Positions 1 through 5,649 of a stretch of 8,917 nt of DNA are shown piece by piece. The notes beneath the pieces were generated by a model that was not told where the DNA came from, searched no databases, and saw only the letters and a program-made list of their open reading frames with translations. Positions within the stretch are counted from its first letter, which is position 1, and the number at the start of each line of letters is the position of its first letter. The stretch comes from an uncultured Lachnospiraceae bacterium (GTDB lineage Bacteria; Bacillota; Clostridia; Lachnospirales; Lachnospiraceae): positions 1-8,917 of the forward strand of contig CACXEL010000477.1 in NCBI GenBank assembly GCA_902766655.1, in the 5' to 3' direction. Both the position numbers and the translations under genes were made by a program.

Positions 1-787
<787 letters not shown>

Positions 788-850
788 TTATGATTAATAA
801 AAGAGTTACTGAAGTATCGGCCGCCAGAATGCAAATGAAGACAACACATT

Positions 851-889
851 CAGCCGGTCATGTCAGCCGGCTGCATCTCATGCACTGAC
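851..889 (-). other. Two mutually exclusive hairpins in the nifJ leader
   Basis: On the minus strand, CAGCCGG at 867-873 can pair perfectly with CCGGCTG at 851-857 (9-nt loop, 7 bp). The alternative fold pairs GTCAG (885-889) with CTGAC (862-866) and stacks on TGCAT/ATGCA (880-884 with 872-876, triloop 877-879), with a 5-nt bulge at 867-871. The two folds use the same bases at 862-873, so only one can form at a time. Neither is followed by a U-run. Another helix, GGAACAGGC (+ strand 895-903) with 947-951 plus 956-959, has one 4-nt bulge and would enclose the middle of the leader. Pairings are read directly; regulatory meaning is inference. Confidence 0.4.
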
Positions 890-1009
890 GGGAAGGAACA
901 GGCTGCTCCCTTCGGCGGTCATTCGCTGGGAAACGCGCGGACGCATGCCTGGGTCTTCCACCTTCTCGCAAAAAAAGCGGCAGCTGCATGGGAATGAAAA
1001 CATACCCAT
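878..1009 (-). CDS. Possible 43-codon leader ORF across the hairpin (doubtful)
   Basis: An ATG at 1009, only about 6 nt after the predicted nifJ transcript start, opens a 43-codon frame ending in TGA at 878-880. The peptide starts MGMFSFPCSCRFFCEK and is rich in Phe and Cys where it crosses the terminator-like stem and its U-run (970-1005). No Shine-Dalgarno sequence fits in front of it, so translation would have to be leaderless. If it is translated, ribosomes on it would melt the hairpin, as in attenuation by leader peptides. It does not resemble any protein I know and the frame may be open by chance. I list it because its position over the hairpin is notable. Confidence 0.15.
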   Translation of the reverse strand: MGMFSFPCSCRFFCEKVEDPGMRPRVSQRMTAEGSSLFLPVSA

Positions 1010-1018
1010 ACAACTGCC
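970..1018 (-). terminator. Terminator-like hairpin with U7 at the head of the nifJ leader
   Basis: On the minus strand, bases 1018-1005 pair with 992-979 in an uninterrupted 14-bp stem (two G-U pairs) around a 12-nt loop. Two bases later come seven T (976-970). This is a classical intrinsic terminator. No other terminator is visible between the ABC-F stop at 1329 and here, so it may end that transcript. It also lies directly downstream of the nifJ promoter, whose predicted start falls inside the 5' arm, so nifJ transcripts must pass it or lack part of the stem. Confidence 0.75.
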
Positions 1019-1021
1019 TAA

Positions 1022-1050
1022 ATTATATCACCGTGGTTTTTGAATGTCTA
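1022..1050 (-). promoter_or_regulatory. Promoter of nifJ, sigma-A type
   Basis: TAGACA (1045-1050) and TATAAT (1022-1027) are separated by exactly 17 bp on the minus strand. That is 5/6 and 6/6 matches to the vegetative consensus. The stretch upstream, 1051-1100, is very rich in A and T, as in an UP element. The predicted start is about 1014-1017, which gives a leader of about 250 nt before the nifJ ATG. Confidence 0.75.
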
Positions 1051-1328
1051 TCAATGTACTTTCAAAAATACACAAAACTGCAAAATTTTTTTAATATACT
1101 TCAACATTTAGACCAAACGGTCCGAGTCGATCCGACCGGCCGTGTCTGATTTTTCATGAGTCCTGCATCGGCGCTCCGGGTATTTTTAGTGATTGTGTCC
1201 TCCCGGAACAAGGCCAGGCCGGTCGTCTTTTCTCTCTTCCGGTCGAATGACCGCCTCCTGCTCTTCCGTTTCCGAAGGCGTATTGTCCGCACTCCTTCCG
1301 GTCAGCCCATTCACAGCGTCTGTCAGGA
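1051..1328. other. Gap with no gene between the nifJ promoter and the ABC-F gene
   Basis: About 280 bases without a credible gene. The left part (1051-1100) is AT-rich and belongs to the nifJ promoter. The rest is GC-rich and contains small inverted repeats, for example CGGTC/GACCG near 1240-1253 and another CGGTC/GACCG pair near 1119-1139. None is followed by a T-run, so I see no proper terminator directly behind the ABC-F gene. The short open frames on both strands have no convincing start signals and look like chance. Confidence 0.5.
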
Positions 1329-2969
1329 TCAGTTGTCGTTCTCCTCATCCTCAAAGGCCTTGTAGATCTGGCGCTTCTTGGCCATGACGTCGCTGGCCAG
1401 ATACTCGTCGTAGGTGCCCATCTTGTCGATCAGCGTGCCGTCCGGCAGGAACTCCATGATACGGTTGGCCGTGGTCTCCACGATCTGATGGTCGTGGGAG
1501 GTGAAGAGGATGACGCCCGGGTATTTGGTCATGCCGTTGTTGAGGGCCGTGATGGCTTCCATGTCGAGATGGTTGGTGGGCTCGTCGAAAATGAGGACGT
1601 TGGCGCCGGAGATCATCATCTTGGACAGGAGACAGCGGACCTTCTCGCCTCCGGACAGGACCCGGACGCGCTTGATGCCGTCCTCGCCGGCGAAGAGCAT
1701 TCTGCCCAGGAAACCGCGGACGTAGGTGGTGTCCTTATTTTCCGAATACTGGGTCAGCCAGTCGGCGATGGTGAGGTCGTTGTCGAACTCTTCGTTGTAA
1801 TCGTGGGGGAAGTAGCTGCGGCTGGTGGTGATGCCCCACTTATAGTAACCCTCATCCGGCTCCATGTTGCCCATAAGGATCTCGAAGAGCACGGTCTTGG
1901 CCCGCTCGTTGCCGCCGACGAAGGCGACCTTGTCGGTGCGGCCGATGATGAAGTTGAGGTCCTTGAAGATCACCTCGCCGTCGATAGTCTTGGAAAGGTG
2001 TTCGACAAAAAGGACGTCGTTGCCGATCTCACGGTTGGGACGGAAGTCTATGTAGGGATACTTGCGGCTGGAAGGAACCATGGCATCCAGCTGGATCTTC
2101 TCCAGGGCTCTCTTGCGGGAGGTCGCCTGCTTGGACTTGGAAGCGTTGGCCGAGAACCGGGAAATGAACTCCTGCAGCTCCTTGATCTTCTCCTCCTTCT
2201 TCCTGTTCTCCTCCTTCATCTGCTTGACCAGGAGCTGGCTGGACTCGAACCAGAAGTCGTAGTTGCCGGCGAAGAGCTTGATCTTGCCGTAGTCGATGTC
2301 CGCGGTGGCCGTACAGACCTTGTTCAGGAAATAGCGGTCATGGGAGACAACGATGACGGTGTTGTTGAAGCCGATCAGGAACTCCTCCAGCCACTCGATG
2401 GCCGCCAGGTCCAGGTGGTTGGTGGGCTCGTCGAGGAGAAGGATGTCCGGATTTCCGAAGAGGGCCTGGGCCAGCAGGACCTTGACCTTGATCGGGCCTT
2501 CCAGGTTCCCCATGATTTCGTGGTGGAGGGACTCATCGATGCCGAGGCCGTTCAGGAGGGTCTCCGCATTGGTCTCCGCATCCCAGCCGTCCATCTCGGC
2601 GAACTCGGCCTCCAGCTCGGCGGCGTGGATGCCGTCCTCATCGGTGAAGTCCTCCTTCATGTACAGGGCGTCCTTCTCCTTCATGATCTCATAGAGGCGG
2701 GCATTTCCCATGATGACCGTATCCAGGACCTCATAGGCGTCGTACTTGAAGTGGTCCTGCTCCAAGAAGGAAATGCGCTCCCCGGGCGTGACGGTGATGG
2801 TGCCGCTGGTCGTCTCCAGCTGGCCGTCCAGGATCTTCAGGAAGGTGGACTTGCCGGCACCGTTGGCGCCGATCAGGCCGTAGCAGTTGCCTTCCGTGAA
2901 CTTGATGTTGACATCCTCGAACAGCGCCTTCTTGCCGACGCGGTAGGTGACATTGTTGGCTGCGATCAT
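1329..2969 (-). CDS. ykpA: ABC-F family ATPase, YkpA/YbiT type
   Basis: Soluble tandem ATP-binding-cassette protein without membrane domains. ABC-F proteins bind the ribosomal E site and help translation; the precise role of the YkpA/YbiT branch is poorly defined. The 546 residues cover the usual length for the branch. NBD1 has Walker A GANGAGKS (34-41), Walker B with D180 and E181, and H-loop H210. A charged linker at about 240-305 with SRFSANASKSKQATSRKRA is typical of the branch. NBD2 has a canonical signature LSGGEK (438-443), Walker B with D462 and E463, and H492. Its Walker A is degraded to GGNERAKT (352-359), and the NBD1 signature is replaced by NLEGPIK (155-161), so one of the two composite ATP sites is non-canonical on both faces. 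I recall a similar degeneration in Bacillus YkpA. The start has GGAGG 9 nt upstream. It has its own promoter directly behind vanZ. Confidence 0.93.
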   Translation of the reverse strand: MIAANNVTYRVGKKALFEDVNIKFTEGNCYGLIGANGAGKSTFLKILDGQLETTSGTITVTPGERISFLEQDHFKYDAYEVLDTVIMGNARLYEIMKEKDALYMKEDFTDEDGIHAAELEAEFAEMDGWDAETNAETLLNGLGIDESLHHEIMGNLEGPIKVKVLLAQALFGNPDILLLDEPTNHLDLAAIEWLEEFLIGFNNTVIVVSHDRYFLNKVCTATADIDYGKIKLFAGNYDFWFESSQLLVKQMKEENRKKEEKIKELQEFISRFSANASKSKQATSRKRALEKIQLDAMVPSSRKYPYIDFRPNREIGNDVLFVEHLSKTIDGEVIFKDLNFIIGRTDKVAFVGGNERAKTVLFEILMGNMEPDEGYYKWGITTSRSYFPHDYNEEFDNDLTIADWLTQYSENKDTTYVRGFLGRMLFAGEDGIKRVRVLSGGEKVRCLLSKMMISGANVLIFDEPTNHLDMEAITALNNGMTKYPGVILFTSHDHQIVETTANRIMEFLPDGTLIDKMGTYDEYLASDVMAKKRQIYKAFEDEENDN

Positions 2970-3007
2970 GTTTGATTACCTCCGGATTTACAGGTCATAT
3001 ATGCTTA

Positions 3008-3037
3008 ATAATACAATATCCGCACACTCTTTTACAA
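3008..3037 (-). promoter_or_regulatory. Promoter of the ABC-F gene
   Basis: TTGTAA (3032-3037) and TATTAT (3008-3013) lie 18 bp apart on the minus strand, matching the vegetative consensus at 4/6 and 5/6 positions. The -35 box begins 3 bp after the vanZ stop codon. With no terminator between them, read-through from vanZ into the ABC-F gene is also possible. Confidence 0.5.
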
Positions 3038-3040
3038 CAC

Positions 3041-3541
3041 TTAGTTTGCCTGCCGCCGTTCCCTGAGCCGCTCATAGATGCCCAGGGCCATGAGGGCCAG
3101 GAAGACCATGGCCGATGCGCCGAGCATGTCGATGGCGACATCCTCGAACTGCCCTGCCCGCTCCGACACGAACCGTTGGTGCAGCTCGTCCGAGCAGGCG
3201 TAGAGGAAGGTGGCCGGCATGGACCACGCGATGGCGGGTATGCCCCGCATGTTCGCGGAAAACGCCAGCATCAAAAAGAGGGCCAGGGCCGCGTACTCCG
3301 CCATGTGGGCAGCCTTGCGGACCGGCGCATGGAGCAGGGCGACCAGGCGCTCCCGGTCGGCCACGTCGCCTCCTCGCACCTCCTCGATGACATCGACCAC
3401 CTCCTCGGTGACCCTGAGCGAGAGGCTGCCGGACTGGGCCCCGCTCTGCGCGGACATCCTGAAAATGACGACCATCCAGAGCACGGCCGGTATATACCAA
3501 AGCAGACGAAGCATGCGCGTCGTCGTTCCCGTCTTTCTCAT
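3041..3541 (-). CDS. VanZ-like integral membrane protein
   Basis: 166-residue membrane protein of the VanZ family, named after the accessory protein that gives low-level teicoplanin resistance in the vanA cluster; most chromosomal members have no known function. Seen: a first membrane segment at about 11-28 followed by the family SAQSGAQSGSLS stretch (30-41), then HAPVRKAAHMAEYAALALF (71-89), a further segment at about 102-117, and the hallmark block at 118-141 with DELHQRFV, an Arg and FEDVAIDMLGA, then a last segment to about 156 and a basic tail. The open frame extends 72 codons further upstream to 3757, but that part is hydrophilic, unlike the family, and antisense to the small plus-strand gene, so I place the start at 3541 (GAGG 11 nt upstream). 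No clear promoter of its own; a TATACA at 3588-3593 overlaps the divergent promoter. Confidence 0.85.
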   Translation of the reverse strand: MRKTGTTTRMLRLLWYIPAVLWMVVIFRMSAQSGAQSGSLSLRVTEEVVDVIEEVRGGDVADRERLVALLHAPVRKAAHMAEYAALALFLMLAFSANMRGIPAIAWSMPATFLYACSDELHQRFVSERAGQFEDVAIDMLGASAMVFLALMALGIYERLRERRQAN

Positions 3542-3565
3542 TTGCCGACTGTCCTCATTCTTTCC

Positions 3566-3595
3566 TTGATTCTCCCCGTTTCCAGGATGTATACT
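3566..3595 (+). promoter_or_regulatory. Promoter of the plus-strand small membrane gene
   Basis: TTGATT (3566-3571) and TATACT (3590-3595), spaced by 18 bp, match the vegetative consensus at 4/6 and 5/6. Start predicted near 3602, giving a leader of about 67 nt. It lies directly in front of the divergent vanZ-like gene. Confidence 0.55.
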
Positions 3596-3604
3596 GATAT
3601 CAGT
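3593..3604. promoter_or_regulatory. Perfect 12-bp palindrome over the start site, possible operator
   Basis: ACTGATATCAGT is a perfect 12-bp palindrome that begins inside the -10 box of the plus-strand promoter and ends at the predicted start point. This is a typical place for a repressor site. It could affect the divergent vanZ-like gene as well. No regulator is encoded nearby, and a palindrome of this size could be chance. Confidence 0.35.
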
Positions 3605-3610
3605 TCCATT

Positions 3611-3625
3611 CACGGCCTGGCCGTG
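3611..3625. repeat. Inverted repeat in the leader of the small gene
   Basis: CACGGCCTGGCCGTG folds into a 6-bp GC-rich hairpin with a 3-nt loop. It sits about 10 nt after the predicted start of the plus-strand transcript and 30 nt before the ribosome binding site. It may be a second protein-binding half of the operator region or an mRNA 5' stabilising hairpin. Confidence 0.4.
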
Positions 3626-3668
3626 ACTGCATCCCGTCGATCCATCCTTTTTGCGGAGGTCATCAGTC

Positions 3669-3770
3669 ATGTTCAAAAGCAACAAATCGGATCTCAATGC
3701 TATTCTCGGCATCTCTGCCTTCCTTTTCATGCTGGCCATCGCCGTGCTCAGCACCATAGCGGACAGATGA
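3669..3770 (+). CDS. Small single-pass membrane protein, 33 residues, unknown function
   Basis: The only plus-strand gene here. The 33-codon frame runs from ATG 3669 to TGA 3768-3770. GGAGG at 3655-3659 lies 9 nt ahead of the ATG, and a promoter, palindrome and leader hairpin lie upstream at 3566-3625. A strong terminator follows at 3891-3921. The product has a short polar N-terminus with two Lys (MFKSNKSDLN), one hydrophobic helix at about 11-31 and the tail ADR, as expected for a single membrane span with the N-terminus inside. It is antisense only to the unlikely upstream extension of the vanZ-like gene. I do not recognise a family. Hydrophobic peptides of this size include type I toxins and small subunits that modulate membrane complexes, and nothing here decides between these. 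The complete set of expression signals is the main reason to believe it. Confidence 0.6.
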   Translation: MFKSNKSDLNAILGISAFLFMLAIAVLSTIADR

Positions 3771-3802
3771 TCCTGCTCCCTGATGGAGCTGCGAAAACGG
3801 AA

Positions 3803-3826
3803 AAGAGCACACCCTCTGTGTCTCTT
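3803..3826. repeat. Imperfect hairpin in the gap after the small gene
   Basis: AAGAGCACA (3803-3811) pairs with TGTG plus CTCTT (3817-3826) with one bulged T and a 5-nt loop. Read on the minus strand it is followed by TTCCGTTTTCG, so it could act as a weak back-up terminator for the membrane-protein operon. On the plus strand it is just a 3'-leader hairpin. The rest of 3771-3890 shows nothing I can name. Confidence 0.3.
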
Positions 3827-3890
3827 CCATTATGAGGCGCCCACCGAAGCATGCCGGCACATCCATGCCGCGCCCTGCTGCCTGTGCGCA

Positions 3891-3921
3891 AAGAAAACGA
3901 GGCCAAGTGCCTCGTTTTCTT
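3891..3921. terminator. Bidirectional intrinsic terminator
   Basis: Bases 3891-3903 (AAGAAAACGAGGC) are perfectly complementary to 3909-3921, with a 5-nt loop. The core ACGAGGC stem is flanked by A-rich and T-rich arms, so TTTTCTT follows the stem on both strands. It can end the plus-strand small gene and the minus-strand membrane operon, whose last stop is at 3951, 29 bp away. Confidence 0.85.
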
Positions 3922-3950
3922 GTCAGCTGTTCTGATTTCTCATCAGGCCG

Positions 3951-5144
3951 TCACCGGGCAGACCGCCTGGTGAGGAAAATGACCGTAGTGATGATGCCGC
4001 AGAGTGCGTAGATCGCACCCACCAGGACCATGTAGACCGAGATGTTCCGGATGGCCGCAGTCATGGTCGCCGTGAGGACGCTGCCCCGCACTGCCAGGAT
4101 TCCGTATCTGCCTGTCAGAAGGCCCGCCAGCGGAATACCGCCCAGGACCAGGGCCGCTGCGATGAAGGCGTACCAGATCATGGCGATTCCCCAGCGATGC
4201 TCCCGGCGGAGCTTGACAAGGATCGTCATGAACACCAGGGCAAGGGCGTAGAGGTTGATCACCGCCAGTACCAGGATCACGGAGAAATGGGCCTTGAGGT
4301 AGGACAGAGTGCTCAGTCCCGGCACGGCCACAGCCTGCTCGTAAAGCCCGCCGACGCCCGACGCGACCTCCTTGAGGGTCGTCATACCTTCCTCGTTGAT
4401 CCTGAGTTTTCTCGAAGCGTAATCCGCATCGATGGCGCTGATGAAAGCCTCCTGCACGGCAGCAGTGTCGATCTCAGCATCCCTGCCGGACAGAACGCTG
4501 CCCACATAGAGCTGGATGTCTGCTTCCATCTTGCCGGAGGGGAGCACCTTGTCCACAGACTCCCCGGCAGCCTGACAGGATACGGCCACCTGCCGGAGCT
4601 CTTCCATGAAGACCTTCTCCGCCTCGGCGGCGTAGCCGGATTCATTCAGTATCTCCCGGACAATACCGGTATTGAAGACGCAGCACCCGGTCACCACGCC
4701 GGCACCGGCCGCCACAAGGGTCAATGTCAGGATCAGCGCCACAATACCGCTCAGGAAGCCCTTCTCCCTGACCGGTTCCTCCTCCTGCTCCTCCTCAGGC
4801 TCATCCTCTGACAGAGCGGCTGCCTGAGCCATTTCGGCCGGAACGGCCTGCTCCTCCGCAGGAGGCGCAACAGGCGCCGCTTCCGGCGTCTCCTGCATTT
4901 CCTCCTTCTTGTAGAGGACTTCGATCGGCAGGGATTCGAGAATGCCCTTCTCCATCCCGCTGATCATCTCGGCGTCCTCCGCGCTGACCACCCTGGTCTT
5001 GCCGAGGTTCTCCGCATCCATGAGGGATGCGTCAGATCCGCCCGCTTCCCTGACGGGCTCTGCCACCACCCGGGTCACGCCCATCGAGTCGTTCCCCGCT
5101 GCCGTCTCCGGGCTGTTTGTTCCCTTATTCACCATCTCATCCAT
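3951..5144 (-). CDS. Four-pass membrane protein with acidic cytoplasmic N-terminus
   Basis: 397 residues, family not recognised. Residues 1-127 are hydrophilic, rich in Glu, Ala and Pro and probably disordered, with a run of acidic residues at 112-124. Membrane segments are at about 130-156, 287-311, 318-343 and 367-392. The basic loop KLRREHR (311-317) and basic C-terminal tail place both ends inside by the positive-inside rule, leaving residues 157-286 as an extracytoplasmic domain. The N-terminal tail contains two copies of a TRVV motif 26 residues apart (GVTRVVAE at 22-29, GKTRVVSAE at 48-56). The start is at ATG 5144, with AAGGTG 7 nt ahead; it is the second gene of an operon, 30 bp after the 83-aa membrane protein, and ends in the bidirectional terminator. 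The architecture (long cytoplasmic tail, outer domain) suggests an envelope sensor or scaffold, but this is inference only. Confidence 0.85.
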   Translation of the reverse strand: MDEMVNKGTNSPETAAGNDSMGVTRVVAEPVREAGGSDASLMDAENLGKTRVVSAEDAEMISGMEKGILESLPIEVLYKKEEMQETPEAAPVAPPAEEQAVPAEMAQAAALSEDEPEEEQEEEPVREKGFLSGIVALILTLTLVAAGAGVVTGCCVFNTGIVREILNESGYAAEAEKVFMEELRQVAVSCQAAGESVDKVLPSGKMEADIQLYVGSVLSGRDAEIDTAAVQEAFISAIDADYASRKLRINEEGMTTLKEVASGVGGLYEQAVAVPGLSTLSYLKAHFSVILVLAVINLYALALVFMTILVKLRREHRWGIAMIWYAFIAAALVLGGIPLAGLLTGRYGILAVRGSVLTATMTAAIRNISVYMVLVGAIYALCGIITTVIFLTRRSAR

Positions 5145-5174
5145 CGCTCTTCACCTTTTTCCGCATCAGCGCCT

Positions 5175-5426
5175 TCAGTCCACATCCGCCAGAGCAGCGC
5201 CCAGGGCCTTGCTCAGGTCATCGCGGTTCGCGACCAGGCTGTCAGATTCCTGATAGTCTTCAAAGAAGGCATAAGGCTGGAAGATCGCATGGGTATTGAA
5301 GAAATCGGAGGCGCCCCCGGGCAGACCGATGCACGCGACGATTCCCCACAGGATCAGACAGGTTATCAAAGCATAAATGACCGGCATACAAATGTAAGCC
5401 AGCAAACGTCTTAAAAATGCCAACAT
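5175..5426 (-). CDS. Small single-pass membrane protein, first gene of the operon
   Basis: 83 residues, family not recognised. Basic start MLAFLRRLLAY, then one hydrophobic segment at about 9-34 ending in GLPGG, then a C-terminal tail of about 45 residues rich in Asp, Glu and Phe. The two Arg ahead of the membrane segment suggest an inside N-terminus and an exported tail. A GTG at 5429 is in frame just before the ATG at 5426; I choose the ATG because AAAGGTG then lies 7 nt ahead, whereas it would be only 4 nt from the GTG. The same AAGGTG-type site precedes the next gene, 30 bp downstream, so the two are probably translated from one mRNA and their products may act together in the membrane. 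It is expressed from the promoter at 5482-5510. Confidence 0.7.
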   Translation of the reverse strand: MLAFLRRLLAYICMPVIYALITCLILWGIVACIGLPGGASDFFNTHAIFQPYAFFEDYQESDSLVANRDDLSKALGAALADVD

Positions 5427-5446
5427 CACCGAACACCTTTATACCT

Positions 5447-5462
5447 GCGGACATATGCCCGC
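5447..5462. repeat. Inverted repeat in the leader of the membrane operon
   Basis: On the minus strand GCGGGCATATGTCCGC can form a 7-bp stem with one G-U pair around a 2-base loop; as DNA it is a near-perfect 16-bp dyad. It lies between the promoter and the ribosome binding site of the 83-aa gene and could be an operator or a short leader hairpin. Confidence 0.3.
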
Positions 5463-5481
5463 TTTTTCATCAGTAGGGTTT

Positions 5482-5510
5482 ATTGTAAACTCCCGGGCAG
5501 AAAAACACAA
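5482..5510 (-). promoter_or_regulatory. Promoter of the two-gene membrane operon
   Basis: TTGTGT (5505-5510) and TACAAT (5482-5487) are separated by 17 bp on the minus strand. The -10 matches at 5/6; the -35 is weaker, only the TTG being conserved. The start is predicted near 5475, about 50 nt ahead of the first gene. The position directly behind the terminator at 5534-5562 fits a new transcription unit. Confidence 0.5.
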
Positions 5511-5533
5511 GAGCCAATCTGCATTCCTCCGCC

Positions 5534-5562
5534 AAAAAGCCCCGGCAGCCCTGCCGCCGGGG
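5534..5562 (-). terminator. Intrinsic terminator of the DUF4428 gene
   Basis: On the minus strand, CCCCGGCGGC (5562-5553) pairs with GCTGCCGGGG (5549-5540), 10 bp with one G-U pair and a 3-nt loop, and is followed by TTTTT (5538-5534). It lies about 90 bp behind the DUF4428 stop and separates that gene from the membrane operon. Confidence 0.88.
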
Positions 5563-5649
5563 AAATGACAATACACATGTGGGGGACATGGCACCAGCTC
5601 TCCCGTATCCGGCAGGACAGGCCGTTCCCGAAAAACGCCTCCCGTCCGA

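Noticed and set aside
900..930. Similarity of the nifJ leader (minus strand, CGAAGGGAGCAGCC) to TPP riboswitch or SRP RNA cores
   Set aside because: Only a few bases agree. The CUGAGA part of the TPP motif and the CAGG side of the SRP symmetric loop are both missing.
1101..1365. Open frames of 63-69 codons between nifJ and the ABC-F gene
   Set aside because: No ribosome binding sites, biased composition, and overlapping frames on both strands. They look like chance frames in GC-rich intergenic DNA.
1488..2975. 495-codon open frame on the plus strand
   Set aside because: It is exactly antisense to the ABC-F gene, has a low-complexity product rich in Leu, Val, Gly and Asp, and lacks a ribosome binding site. 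GC-biased third codon positions open the opposite strand.
3542..3757. 72-codon upstream extension of the vanZ-like gene
   Set aside because: Hydrophilic, unlike VanZ N-termini, no good ribosome binding site at 3757, and antisense to the small plus-strand gene. The start at 3541 gives the normal VanZ layout.
2972..3835. 287-codon open frame on the plus strand
   Set aside because: It covers the vanZ-like gene in antisense and the small-peptide gene in another frame. No start signal and no recognisable domains; the vanZ motifs on the minus strand are decisive.
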